Shown one piece after another: positions 31,685 through 40,711 of a stretch of DNA of 64,000 bases; position 1 is the stretch's first letter, and every line of letters starts with the position of its first letter. Source of the stretch: an uncultured Muribaculaceae bacterium. GTDB taxonomy: Bacteria > Bacteroidota > Bacteroidia > Bacteroidales > Muribaculaceae. The DNA lies in the NCBI GenBank assembly GCA_910578395.1, contig CAJTPZ010000002.1:194543-258542 (forward strand). The letters are read 5' to 3'. The notes beneath the pieces are model-generated. The model was not told the DNA's origin, made no database searches, and worked only from the letters and a program-made list of their open reading frames with translations. The translations under genes were made by a program, and so were the position numbers.

Positions 31685-34042
31685 ATGGTAAGTCTGAGAA
31701 AATTGTTGTTATGCGCCGCTATTGTTTGTTCGGTGTTATATTGTTGTCCTGTTATGGCGCAGCAGCCATTATATAAACAGGCGTCTGCTTCTGTTGAGCA
31801 TAGAGTAAATGATCTGATCGGCAGGATGACCGTCGATGAGAAGGTGGCTCAATTGTGTTGTCCGTTGGGATGGGAAATGTACACAAAGACCGGCGATAAT
31901 GAAGTTTCGGTTTCTGAGTTGTATAAAACTAAAATGAAAGATGCGCCGGTTGGATCGTTGTGGGCTGTGCTGCGTGCCGATCCGTGGACACAGAAGACCT
32001 TGGAAACAGGTTTGAATCCTGAATTGGCGGCAAAGGCAATCAACGCATTACAGAAATATGCAGTGGAGGAGACTCGTCTCGGCATTCCGGTGCTGTTTGC
32101 CGAGGAGTGTCCTCATGGGCATATGGCGATTGGAACGACGGTATTCCCTACGGCGTTGTCGGCAGCAAGCACGTGGAATGAGGATCTGATGTATGAAATG
32201 GGGGAGGCTATCGCTCTTGAGGCCCGTCTGCAAGGGGCAAATATAGGCTATGGGCCGGTTCTGGATATTGCTCGAGAACCGCGATGGTCACGCATGGAGG
32301 AAACCTTTGGAGAGGATCCTGTTCTTACTTCTATTATGGGAGTGGCTATGATGAAGGGGATGCAGGGTGAAGTGCAGAATGACGGGAAGCATCTTTATTC
32401 GACATTGAAGCATTTTGCTGCATATGGTGTGCCTGAATCCGGGCATAATGGGGCACGTGCAAGTTGCGGTATGCGTCAGTTGCTGTCGGAGTATCTGCCT
32501 CCATTCAAAAAAGCTGTAGAGGAGGGTGCGGCGACAATCATGACATCCTACAACTCTATCGATGGTGTGCCATGCACAGCCAACAGGGTATTGCTGACTG
32601 ATTTGTTGCGTGGTCAATGGGGCTTTGACGGCTTTGTTTATTCTGATCTTTTGAGTATAGAAGGGATTTCCGGTATGGGTGTGGCTGTGGACAGCAAGGA
32701 TGCTGCGGTAAAAGCTCTGAAAGCAGGTCTGGATATGGATTTGGGAGGAAATGCTTTCGGACGTAACTTGAAGTCTGCCTATGAGGATGGGGCGGTCTCA
32801 ATGGATGATATTGATAGAGCAGTAGCCAATGTGTTGCGTCTGAAATTCAGAATGGGACTATTTGAGAATCCCTATGTTTCGCCTGATGAGGCCAAAAAGC
32901 TGGTACGGTCTGAAAAGCATAAGAATCTTGCACGTCAGGTCGCACGTGAGGGAGTGGTGCTGTTGAAAAACGATGGAATATTGCCGTTGAGTAAACAGAT
33001 CGGTCATATTGCGGTTATCGGTCCCAATGCCGATATGATGTACAATCAGTTGGGTGACTATACCGCCCCTCAGGACCGGAGAGAAGTGATGACTGTGCTT
33101 GATGGTATTCGGGCAAAAGTGTCGAATAATACCAAAGTGACGTATGTAAAAGGATGTGCGGTGCGCGACACTGTGATGTCGGATATTGCGTCGGCTGTAG
33201 CGGCTGCAGAAGAGGCCGATGTTGTGGTTTTGGTCGTAGGCGGATCAAGTGCACGCGATTTCAAGACAAAATATATTGATACTGGAGCCGCCACTGTTGC
33301 TGAAGATACAAAAACACTTCCCGATATGGATTGCGGAGAAGGTTTTGACCGCAGTTCCCTTCGTTTGCTCGGTAATCAGGAAAAACTTATAAGAGCTGTT
33401 GCGGAAACAGGGAAACCGCTGGTGGTAATTTATATTCAGGGACGGCCCTTGAATATGAATCTGGCATCGGAAAAATCGGATGCGTTACTCACAGCCTGGT
33501 ATCCGGGAGAACAAGGGGGAATGGGCATAGCCGACATATTGTTTGGAGATTACAGCCCTTCAGGAAGGCTGCCGGTTTCTGTACCTCGCAACGAGGGGCA
33601 GTTGCCTGTCTTTTATTCACAGGGCTTACAGCGGGATTATGTGGAGGATAAAGGTACGCCGCTTTATGCTTTTGGCTATGGCTTGAGTTATACAGAATTT
33701 TCTTATAGCGACCTTTTGTTGAGTAAAGGGTGTGACAACGAAATATTACAGACTGTCAGTTGTAGGATAACCAACACTGGAAATCGTGATGGAGAGGAAG
33801 TTGTGCAGCTCTATATATGTGATAAAGTCGCATCTGTATCTCAACCTCCTGTTTTGTTAAAAGCTTTCAGGAAAGTATTTCTTAGGAAGGGAGAAAGTCG
33901 GCAGATTACATTTGACTTGAAGAAAAATGATCTTGCGATATATGATTATGATGTGAATTTTGTGGTGGAACCTGGAGAGTTTAAAGTAATGATCGGTGCG
34001 GCTTCCAACGATATACGCCTTGAGGGTAAGTTTACTTTATAG
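31685..34042 (+). CDS. bglX: Beta-glucosidase, glycoside hydrolase family 3 (BglX-like)
   Basis: Exported enzyme that releases glucose or related sugars from beta-linked oligosaccharides. From ATG 31685 it is 785 residues with a signal peptide (VSLRKLLLCAAIVCSVLYCCPVMA). The GH3 N-terminal barrel shows ATIMTSYNSI and GYGPVLDIAREPRWSRMEETFGEDP, TLKHFAAYG, and the nucleophile-Asp region GFDGFVYSDLLS. The GH3 C-terminal domain carries VLLKNDGILPL, and the fibronectin-III-like domain at the C-terminus has GEEVVQLYICDK and EFKVMIGA. An alternative in-frame ATG at 31649 would add 12 codons before the signal peptide. No SusC/SusD pair is adjacent, so it is not part of a visible polysaccharide utilisation locus. 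Confidence 0.88.
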   Translation: MVSLRKLLLCAAIVCSVLYCCPVMAQQPLYKQASASVEHRVNDLIGRMTVDEKVAQLCCPLGWEMYTKTGDNEVSVSELYKTKMKDAPVGSLWAVLRADPWTQKTLETGLNPELAAKAINALQKYAVEETRLGIPVLFAEECPHGHMAIGTTVFPTALSAASTWNEDLMYEMGEAIALEARLQGANIGYGPVLDIAREPRWSRMEETFGEDPVLTSIMGVAMMKGMQGEVQNDGKHLYSTLKHFAAYGVPESGHNGARASCGMRQLLSEYLPPFKKAVEEGAATIMTSYNSIDGVPCTANRVLLTDLLRGQWGFDGFVYSDLLSIEGISGMGVAVDSKDAAVKALKAGLDMDLGGNAFGRNLKSAYEDGAVSMDDIDRAVANVLRLKFRMGLFENPYVSPDEAKKLVRSEKHKNLARQVAREGVVLLKNDGILPLSKQIGHIAVIGPNADMMYNQLGDYTAPQDRREVMTVLDGIRAKVSNNTKVTYVKGCAVRDTVMSDIASAVAAAEEADVVVLVVGGSSARDFKTKYIDTGAATVAEDTKTLPDMDCGEGFDRSSLRLLGNQEKLIRAVAETGKPLVVIYIQGRPLNMNLASEKSDALLTAWYPGEQGGMGIADILFGDYSPSGRLPVSVPRNEGQLPVFYSQGLQRDYVEDKGTPLYAFGYGLSYTEFSYSDLLLSKGCDNEILQTVSCRITNTGNRDGEEVVQLYICDKVASVSQPPVLLKAFRKVFLRKGESRQITFDLKKNDLAIYDYDVNFVVEPGEFKVMIGAASNDIRLEGKFTL

Positions 34043-34095
34043 AATGTGATATAATAAAAAATGTAAAAATAACCGCAGGGATAATCAGAATTTGT

Positions 34096-34103
34096 TAATT
34101 TTG
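34096..34103 (+). promoter_or_regulatory. Candidate -7 promoter element of pyrE
   Basis: TAATTTTG, 32 nt before the pyrE ATG, in the 93-bp gap after bglX. No -33 element at the expected spacing. Confidence 0.45.
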
Positions 34104-34135
34104 CGCACATACCAAAAATGTTCAATAAGCTCTAA

Positions 34136-34777
34136 ATGAAAACGATCGACCATCTTCTTGCGGAAAAACTGTTGGGAATCAGTGCTATTAAACTTCAGCC
34201 GGACAATCCCTTTACATGGGCATCGGGTTGGAACTCTCCGATCTATACCGACAATAGAAAGACTCTCTCATATCCGGATATACGCACTTTTATCAAGGTT
34301 GAGCTTTGTCGTATGATTATGGAGAACTTCCCTGAAGTGGATGCTGTTGCCGGCGTTGCGACCGGTGCAATCGCCCAGGGCGCTCTTGTTGCCGATGAAC
34401 TCAATTTGCCGTATGTCTATGTGCGTTCATCGCCCAAAGATCATGGTCTGGAAAATCTTATAGAGGGTAATCTTATGCCCGGACAAAAGGTCGTTGTAAT
34501 CGAGGATCTCATTTCAACAGGCAAAAGTTCGCTTAAAGCTGTCGAGGCAGTGCGCAATGCAGGGTGTGAGGTTGTCGGTATGGCAGCTATTTTCACCTAC
34601 GGCTTCCCTGAGGCGGAAGAGGCTTTCCGCAATGCGAGTGTACAACTTTGCACTCTTGGCAACTATAACACTATGCTTGAGGTTGCAGTTGAGACGGAAT
34701 ATATCCGTGCATCAGATGTAGAGACTCTTAAGGAATGGCGTACAAATCCTTCGGAGTGGACTCCAGTTTCGAGATAA
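34136..34777 (+). CDS. pyrE: Orotate phosphoribosyltransferase
   Basis: Joins orotate and PRPP to give orotidine monophosphate in pyrimidine synthesis. The 213-residue protein carries the PRPP-binding motif VVVIEDLISTGKSSLKAVEAV (about 120-140), with the conserved acidic pair E-D and the TGKSS loop, and GWNSPIYTDNRKTLSYPDI in the substrate region. Length is normal. It is followed 35 nt later by an SRPBCC-family gene, with a terminator after that. Confidence 0.95.
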   Translation: MKTIDHLLAEKLLGISAIKLQPDNPFTWASGWNSPIYTDNRKTLSYPDIRTFIKVELCRMIMENFPEVDAVAGVATGAIAQGALVADELNLPYVYVRSSPKDHGLENLIEGNLMPGQKVVVIEDLISTGKSSLKAVEAVRNAGCEVVGMAAIFTYGFPEAEEAFRNASVQLCTLGNYNTMLEVAVETEYIRASDVETLKEWRTNPSEWTPVSR

Positions 34778-34812
34778 ACCAAGGTGCGTCATAACCAAAG
34801 CATTGATAAATA

Positions 34813-35241
34813 ATGGCAAAATTCACGAGTGCTCCTGCATCGGTCGCGATGCCTGTTGAAGCTCTATTTGAGAAATTCAACGATCTTACCATATTGCAGG
34901 GTATGCTCGATAAACTCCCTGAGGAGCAGAGGTCCAAGGTCGGAGATGTGGTTTTTGATAAGGATTCGTTGTCTATCAAAACTCCACAGGTAGGAGAGAT
35001 CAAGTTTGTTGTAAAAGAGCGCGTTGCTCCTTCAAAGGTCGTTTTCGGCACAGAATCATCGCCTGTTCCTCTTACGCTTACAGCTCTTTTCAAGTCCGAT
35101 GGTCCTGATACTTCGACTGTATCAGCTGAAACTGATGTCGAGATACCTGCAATGCTGAAGCCTTTTATCGGTCCGCAGATGCAAAAAGCTACCGACCAGT
35201 TTGGCCAGCTTATCAGCCAGATTGCGAAGGCTAACGCCTGA
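34813..35241 (+). CDS. SRPBCC (START-like) superfamily protein
   Basis: A 142-residue cytoplasmic protein with the SRPBCC ligand-binding fold pattern: FTSAPASVAMPVEALFEKFNDL, then FDKDSLSIKTPQVGEIKFVVKERVAPSKVVF, and a C-terminal long helix MLKPFIGPQMQKATDQFGQLISQIA. No ligand can be deduced. It is cotranscribed with pyrE, 35 nt downstream, and both are closed by the bidirectional terminator at 35259-35292. Confidence 0.65.
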   Translation: MAKFTSAPASVAMPVEALFEKFNDLTILQGMLDKLPEEQRSKVGDVVFDKDSLSIKTPQVGEIKFVVKERVAPSKVVFGTESSPVPLTLTALFKSDGPDTSTVSAETDVEIPAMLKPFIGPQMQKATDQFGQLISQIAKANA

Positions 35242-35258
35242 GATATAGATATATTAAT

Positions 35259-35292
35259 AAAAAATCCTGCCTTTTTCGGGGCAGGATTTTTT
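35259..35292. terminator. Bidirectional intrinsic terminator
   Basis: AAAAAATCCTGCC (35259-35271) pairs with GGCAGGATTTTTT (35280-35292) over an 8-nt loop. The stem ends in a T-run on both strands, serving the SRPBCC gene on plus and the alkaline phosphatase on minus. Confidence 0.9.
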
Positions 35293-35309
35293 ATTAGGAC
35301 TTGGCGATG

Positions 35310-36695
35310 TTATTTCCCTTCGACAATATCCATGATGCGTTGCGGTATCGAAGTATTGTCGATGATACCCGAGAAGTCTTGGCAATCCACTCCTATTGCA
35401 TACACAGGTGTATAGCCTCCGGTATGTCCGGTTGTTGTCCATCCTATACCGCATATATCGTTGAATACTTTGAAAACGGCAGTAGTGAATCCGCTGAAAT
35501 TGTTGTAGAGAGTCTTCTGTTCGTCGCCGCTACGCTGCTCAAAAGTCTGCTCAAACTTCTCTTTAAGCATTTCTGTCTGCTTTTCGTTTACAGGAACAGC
35601 TGTCCAGAAACCGAGTTTTTCTGTAAGAAGTTCTTTCATATCATCCCATCGGTATATGCGACGAGATCTAAGCATAGCTTTCAGCAAATCGTTGAATCCA
35701 TCTTTGGAAATGCGTTGAGAATCAATATAGAGCGGACGGAAATCGTAGCTTAGAAACGAGTTTCCGATGCTGAGACCACCGGTATCGTGGTCGGCTGTTA
35801 CTACGATGAGAGTTTCATCGGGATGCTGTAGATAGAATTTGTAAGCTATTTCCAATGCTTCGTTGAAACTGATTATATCCTTTATCACAGTGCCGCCGTC
35901 CTGGCTGTGAGCCGCATGGTCGATATCACCGCCTTCTACCATCATGAAAAATTTATCGGGGCTCCACTTCATCAGATGGTCAAGACATGCTTGTGTTATG
36001 TCAGGAAGAAGTATTCCGCCATTTACTGAATCGATAGCATAGGCGGGTTTGCTCACTATGCTGTCGGGGAACACCATGAAGACTTTTTTGCTTTTTGAAG
36101 CTCGTGCTTCGTCGATGCCCTTTAAATAATCTACATTGTTCTTTTTGAATGCATCAAGGATTCCGGTGTCTTTTCCGTCTTTATCCTTAAGTCCGCGAAG
36201 ATATGATCCGGCTATAAACTCATATCCGCATTCTGCCGCCTGCTTTCCTATCTGGGCATGCATTCCACGGTTTGGCACATGGGCATAGAATGCACCCGGT
36301 GTGGCATCGTCGGGGCATACATTGGTAGTAATGCCTATGCCGTAGCCTTTTTCTTGTAGTCGCTTGGCAATAGAGGTCACAGAAACAGTATCGGCGTCCA
36401 TTCCGATCATACTGTTTTTGGTCTTGTGTCCGGTGGCAAGAGCGGTGCCTGCGGCGGCAGAATCGGTCACAGGCCGTGTCGCTGAATATGTGGTTGCATT
36501 TCCGATTGCGGGAAACTGCATCATAAGCAGGGGGGTATCGTTGCCTTTCAGCCGATTGTAAGTCTGTGCGGCAAGAGTATGAGGCACACCCATGCCGTCG
36601 CCGATGAAATAGAATATGTAACGTGGCGCATCGGCAACAGCAGATGTTGTGGCCAATGAAAGAGCCGCAGAGACAAGAATGGATTTAAGGTTCAT
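35310..36695 (-). CDS. Alkaline phosphatase (exported)
   Basis: Hydrolyses phosphomonoesters in the periplasm. The 461-residue protein has a signal peptide (MNLKSILVSAALSLATTSAVA) and the metallophosphatase landmarks: IGDGMGVPH (first metal Asp), DSAAAGTALATGHKTKNSMIG with the nucleophile Ser, EGGDIDHAAH, TADHDTGG and the late TTGHTGGYTPVYAIG histidine. The standard catalytic set appears complete. A promoter-like element lies upstream on the minus strand (36726-36758). No phosphate-starvation (Pho) box was recognised. Confidence 0.9.
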   Translation of the reverse strand: MNLKSILVSAALSLATTSAVADAPRYIFYFIGDGMGVPHTLAAQTYNRLKGNDTPLLMMQFPAIGNATTYSATRPVTDSAAAGTALATGHKTKNSMIGMDADTVSVTSIAKRLQEKGYGIGITTNVCPDDATPGAFYAHVPNRGMHAQIGKQAAECGYEFIAGSYLRGLKDKDGKDTGILDAFKKNNVDYLKGIDEARASKSKKVFMVFPDSIVSKPAYAIDSVNGGILLPDITQACLDHLMKWSPDKFFMMVEGGDIDHAAHSQDGGTVIKDIISFNEALEIAYKFYLQHPDETLIVVTADHDTGGLSIGNSFLSYDFRPLYIDSQRISKDGFNDLLKAMLRSRRIYRWDDMKELLTEKLGFWTAVPVNEKQTEMLKEKFEQTFEQRSGDEQKTLYNNFSGFTTAVFKVFNDICGIGWTTTGHTGGYTPVYAIGVDCQDFSGIIDNTSIPQRIMDIVEGK

Positions 36696-36725
36696 AATTA
36701 TCAGATAGTAACATTTGAGATGCTA

Positions 36726-36758
36726 CAAATTTAACTAATTTTAGACAGGATGGACAAT
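36726..36758 (-). promoter_or_regulatory. Promoter of the alkaline phosphatase gene
   Basis: The minus strand reads TTG (36757-36755), 21 nt, then TAAATTTG (36733-36726), close to the Bacteroidota -33/-7 arrangement. The -7 box is about 30 nt before the ATG at 36695. Confidence 0.6.
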
Positions 36759-36824
36759 AGGTTTGCAATTAAACTTTCATAAATTGCAGAGGTCAAAAAC
36801 AAACAACACACAAATGTCTCGGCT

Positions 36825-37784
36825 ATGAACAGATTATTTTTCAAAACATGCGTGATAGCTGTTGCTGTAGCAATCTGCTCGTCGACTTCCTGGGCAGATA
36901 ACCGTCGTGATAACAGAGGAGACGGACAGCGTCAGCATGGAACAGAGCAGCGGGGACAGCGTCCTGGCACACGAAACAACCGCACAGAAACAAAGGCGCA
37001 AAAAAACAGGAATAAAGATAAAAGTTTCTCAGATTCAAGACGTCCCGATAATCACGATAAGGTAAAACCGGACAGCAAAAAAAATAATCGGCCTGTGCCG
37101 GGACAGCGTCCGGGAGCAAATAAGCCGGCTGCGCCTGACAAATGGGACCGGAACCGTCCATCTCATTCGTCTCCTGCCCATAGGCCATCGTCCCCTCACC
37201 GTCCTTCTCATCCGATAGCTCCGCCACATCCGGCTCCAAAGCCTGCTCCCCGTCCGCATCCGCATCATGGAGCTTTTGTGCCGCACCACCCTCATGCGCC
37301 GTTTTATGTACATGCTCCCCGCCCAAGACCGCATCGTCCGGCGGTATGGCGTCCTGTTGGCCGTCCGATTTCTTTTGGTCAGGCTCTTCTTGGTCTGACA
37401 CTCGGTGCTACATTCAATATCTCTCTTGAATATCTTTATGATAGCGGTTATACTGTAGGCGGTTATGGGTCGGATGCCATATACCTCAACAATGTCAGTA
37501 TGATGAACTATCTTTGGCCTGAGGCATCGATGTTCTATCGAGGCGGAAGACTTGTATCTACAGTCTATACCTATGCGTCGGCTTATAATAACGCATCCCG
37601 TTACAATAATCTGCTAAACATGCTCACGATGAATTATGGTTCTCCTTATGTCACTCCTACCGATCGGGGTATGTCGTCAACATGGTGGAATGGTGACGGG
37701 TCATACGTAACTCTCAATTATGAGTCGGGTTATGGACCTTCAGGTTCTTTGGGATATTATACTACACTTACTTTCGGCAATTGA
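36825..37784 (+). CDS. Exported protein with a His/Pro-rich basic region
   Basis: A 319-residue protein of no recognised family. A signal peptide (NRLFFKTCVIAVAVAICSSTSWA) precedes a strongly basic, Asn/Arg/Gln/Lys-rich segment (about 25-110), then a His/Pro/Ala-rich stretch (about 112-182) with many PH and HP pairs, and a C-terminal ordered-looking region (about 185-319) rich in Tyr, Gly, Asn and Ser. The His-rich stretch could bind metal ions or act as a surface or glycan-interacting linker, but this is only a suggestion. It is a single gene, divergent from the phosphatase and closed by the large palindrome at 37800-37849. Confidence 0.7.
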   Translation: MNRLFFKTCVIAVAVAICSSTSWADNRRDNRGDGQRQHGTEQRGQRPGTRNNRTETKAQKNRNKDKSFSDSRRPDNHDKVKPDSKKNNRPVPGQRPGANKPAAPDKWDRNRPSHSSPAHRPSSPHRPSHPIAPPHPAPKPAPRPHPHHGAFVPHHPHAPFYVHAPRPRPHRPAVWRPVGRPISFGQALLGLTLGATFNISLEYLYDSGYTVGGYGSDAIYLNNVSMMNYLWPEASMFYRGGRLVSTVYTYASAYNNASRYNNLLNMLTMNYGSPYVTPTDRGMSSTWWNGDGSYVTLNYESGYGPSGSLGYYTTLTFGN

Positions 37785-37799
37785 AATCAGGACATAATG

Positions 37800-37849
37800 T
37801 CATATACAACAGCAGGAGTCTCTATAGAGGCTCCTGCTGTTGTATATGA
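37800..37849. terminator. 50-bp near-perfect palindrome between convergent genes
   Basis: Arms of 25 bp starting with TCATATACAACAGCAGGAG at 37800 fold back on 37825-37849 with a single T-G mismatch (a G-U pair in RNA). It sits between the His/Pro-rich gene on plus and nadB on minus, eight bases before the nadB stop. The plus-side continuation GCTTGTTTATTTTG is T-rich. Probably a terminator for both, unusually long. Confidence 0.75.
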
Positions 37850-37856
37850 GGCTTGT

Positions 37857-39440
37857 TTATTTTGTTGCGGCAAGTGGAGGGTAGTCTACGGAGTAGTGAA
37901 GCCCTCGTGATTCCTTACGTTCTTTTGCCTGGCGCATTATGAGATAAGCTACATCTATAACATTGCGTAGCTCACATATATCGCGGGAGACTTTGGAGTG
38001 TCTGAACAGGTTTTCGGTTTCGCGATATAGTATATCGAGTCGATTCCATGCACGATCGAGTCTCAGATTGCTTCTTACGATGCCGACATAGTATCCCATA
38101 ATCTGGTTTACTTCTTTCAGGCTCTGTGTTATTAGCACCATTTCCTCAGGGTGGCGCGTCCCTTCATCATTCCAGTCAGGTATGTCGTTGCGGAATGAGT
38201 ACCTCGATAGTGTAGAGCGCGAGTGACTTGCTGCGGCTTCTGCATATACTACTGCCTCTATCAGAGAGTTTGATGCAAGACGGTTTCCTCCGTGCAGTCC
38301 GGTGCAGGAGCATTCTCCCAAAGCATAGAGCCGATGGATTGTCGACTCGCCGTTACCGTCGACCTTGATGCCTCCGCAAAGATAGTGTGCGGCAGGGGCT
38401 ACAGGAATATAGTCTTTTGTGATGTCGATACCAGTCTCAAGACAGTGCTGATATATATTGGGGAAATGACGTTTGGTTTCTTCCGGATCTTTGTGGGTGA
38501 CGTCGAGATATACATGGTCGTCTCCGTTTAGCTTCATTTCGCTGTCGATAGCACGGGCTACGATGTCGCGTGGGGCAAGTGACAGGCGGGGATCATATTT
38601 GTGCATGAATTCCTCTCCCTTGAGATTGCGCAATACGGCTCCGTATCCTCGCATAGCTTCAGTGATAAGAAATGACGGGCGGTCACCGGGATTGTATAGA
38701 GCTGTCGGATGGAACTGGATAAACTCCATATCCTTTATCACGCCTTTTGCACGATGCACCATAGCTATGCCGTCGCCGGTAGCCACGAGTGGATTGGTTG
38801 TTGTCAGATACACGGCTCCTACGCCACCTGTGGCAAGCACTGTGACACGTCCTTGATATGTGTCGACCTCTCCTGTCTCGGTGTCCAGGACGTATGCTCC
38901 ATAGCAAGCTATGTCAGGTGTGCGGTGTGTGACAATTTTCCCCAAATGGTGCTGAGTGATAAGTTCGACTGCAAAACGGTGCTCAAGCACGTCGATATAT
39001 GGATTTTCTCTGACGGCCCGTATCAGGCTTTGCTGGATTTCAAAACCGGTATTGTCGGCATGATGCAGGATGCGGAATTCCGAGTGTCCGCCCTCGCGGT
39101 GCAGATCAAACTCTCCGTCGGCATTCCGGTCAAAATCAACACCCCACTCAAGCAAAGCCCTGATTTGTCCGGGTGCACCTTTTACGACTTTTTCAACAGC
39201 CTCACGATCACTAAGCCAGTCACCTGCGACCATAGTATCGTGAATGTGTTTGTCGAAATCGTCGACAAGAAGGTTGGTCACCGAGGCTATGCCGCCTTGG
39301 GCAAGAGCAGTATTTGCTTCCTCAAGTGTCGATTTGCATAAAAGGGCAACCCGGGCACCTTCGTGTCCTGCGACTTTCAAGGCAAAGCTCATGCCGGCTA
39401 TGCCAGACCCTATTACAAGATAGTCATACTGCTGATTCAT
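37857..39440 (-). CDS. nadB: L-aspartate oxidase
   Basis: FAD enzyme that oxidises aspartate to iminoaspartate, the substrate of NadA. The 527-residue protein opens with the FAD-binding motif YLVIGSGIAGMSFALKVA, then NTALAQGGIAS, the succinate-dehydrogenase-family HREGGHSEFRILHHAD, EFIQFHPTALY and GGNRLASNSLIEAVVYAE. Length is standard. It is followed by the palindromic terminator; upstream is sdaA, 52 nt away. The companion nadA is at the left edge of the window, so de novo NAD genes are not clustered. Confidence 0.95.
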   Translation of the reverse strand: MNQQYDYLVIGSGIAGMSFALKVAGHEGARVALLCKSTLEEANTALAQGGIASVTNLLVDDFDKHIHDTMVAGDWLSDREAVEKVVKGAPGQIRALLEWGVDFDRNADGEFDLHREGGHSEFRILHHADNTGFEIQQSLIRAVRENPYIDVLEHRFAVELITQHHLGKIVTHRTPDIACYGAYVLDTETGEVDTYQGRVTVLATGGVGAVYLTTTNPLVATGDGIAMVHRAKGVIKDMEFIQFHPTALYNPGDRPSFLITEAMRGYGAVLRNLKGEEFMHKYDPRLSLAPRDIVARAIDSEMKLNGDDHVYLDVTHKDPEETKRHFPNIYQHCLETGIDITKDYIPVAPAAHYLCGGIKVDGNGESTIHRLYALGECSCTGLHGGNRLASNSLIEAVVYAEAAASHSRSTLSRYSFRNDIPDWNDEGTRHPEEMVLITQSLKEVNQIMGYYVGIVRSNLRLDRAWNRLDILYRETENLFRHSKVSRDICELRNVIDVAYLIMRQAKERKESRGLHYSVDYPPLAATK

Positions 39441-39492
39441 AGAGTATGAATTGAAGTTTGTTTAGTCTTCAGGCTTCGCTGATGTTTATTGG

Positions 39493-40692
39493 TTATCTGA
39501 TGGCGGCAAGGCCTCCCTGAGAAGTCTCTTTGTAGAGGCTTGGTATGTCGTGTCCGGTTTGCTTCATTACCTCTACGATACGGTCGAATGTAACTGTGTG
39601 CCTTCCGTCAGAAAAAGCTGCATATAGATTGGCGTCGAGCGCTCGTGCGGCGGCATAGGCGTTGCGTTCAATACATGGCACCTGAACGAGGCCGCATACC
39701 GGGTCACAGGTCAATCCGAGATGATGCTCCAGTCCCATCTCCGCAGAATATTCGATCTGAGCCGGTGTGCCGCCGAAAAGTTGTGATGCGGCAGCTGCTG
39801 CCATAGCGCATGCGACACCTACTTCGCCCTGGCATCCGACTTCGGCACCTGACACCGAAGCATTGTGTTTGACAACATTGCCAAATAGCCCGGCTGTGGC
39901 AAGAGCTCTCAGAATGCGTTGTTCGGAAAACCCTTTTGAAGTGGAGAGATGATACAGGACTGCAGGAACTATTCCGCAGGATCCACATGTTGGTGCTGTG
40001 ACAATCATTCCTCCGGATGCGTTTTCCTCACTCACGGCAAGTGCATAGGCATATACCAGTCCTCTGCTCTTGAGGCTTGGATTATAGCCTGTCGCATGCA
40101 CGTAGTAGCTGACAGCTTTACGTCTCAGTCCAAGCCCGCCAGGAAGCACACCTTCGGCTTCTATTCCGCGTTCGACTGCCTCTTTCATAACTTTCCATAC
40201 TTCTCGCAGGTAGTTCCATATATCAGGTCCTTCGCAGATGTCGACATATTCCCAGAAGCTACGCCCTGTTTCTTCGCACCATTTAAGAATCTCACTTATG
40301 GTGTTCATGTCGTAGACCTGTTCGTCGGAGCCTGAACGGGACTCTCCTTCATGAACTATATCACCGCCTCCTATACTGTAGACAGTGTCTGATTCGGTTA
40401 CATTTCCATCCTTGTCAAGAGCTTCAAGAAGCATGGCATTAGGATGAAATGGGAGAAATACGTCGGGTTTCCAGATTATATCGGTTTTGGCTTGGGGGGT
40501 CAGTTCTTCAAGAATGGCTTTGTCGGTAAGGTGTCCTGCGCCGGTAGCGGCAAGTGAACCGAAGAGCGTGACACGGTAACCTGAAGCATCCGGTGTTTTG
40601 TTGCGAAACTGCTCAGCCGCCTTTCGCGGTCCCATTGTGTGGGAGCTGGATGGGCCGTGACCGATTTTGAAAATTTTTCTGATTGATTCCAT
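39493..40692 (-). CDS. sdaA: L-serine ammonia-lyase, iron-sulfur, single-chain
   Basis: Deaminates L-serine to pyruvate using a [4Fe-4S] cluster. The 399-residue protein begins MESIRKIFKIGHGPSSSHTMGP, the family N-terminal sugar-phosphate-like domain, and has cluster cysteines in TAPTCGSCGIVPAVLYH and CDPVCGLVQVPCIERNAYAA. The domain order beta then alpha corresponds to the single-chain form; it is shorter than E. coli SdaA (about 454). A 44-codon upstream extension of the open frame to 40824 overlaps rmuC and is not family-like, so ATG 40692 is used. It is 19 nt downstream of rmuC. Confidence 0.92.
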   Translation of the reverse strand: MESIRKIFKIGHGPSSSHTMGPRKAAEQFRNKTPDASGYRVTLFGSLAATGAGHLTDKAILEELTPQAKTDIIWKPDVFLPFHPNAMLLEALDKDGNVTESDTVYSIGGGDIVHEGESRSGSDEQVYDMNTISEILKWCEETGRSFWEYVDICEGPDIWNYLREVWKVMKEAVERGIEAEGVLPGGLGLRRKAVSYYVHATGYNPSLKSRGLVYAYALAVSEENASGGMIVTAPTCGSCGIVPAVLYHLSTSKGFSEQRILRALATAGLFGNVVKHNASVSGAEVGCQGEVGVACAMAAAAASQLFGGTPAQIEYSAEMGLEHHLGLTCDPVCGLVQVPCIERNAYAAARALDANLYAAFSDGRHTVTFDRIVEVMKQTGHDIPSLYKETSQGGLAAIR

Positions 40693-40711
40693 ATTTCTAT
40701 GTAGAGGGGAT

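Noticed and set aside
32640..32680. GH3 nucleophile region reads SDLL instead of the common SDW
   Set aside because: The residue after the nucleophile Asp varies in this family, so activity is not in doubt on this ground.
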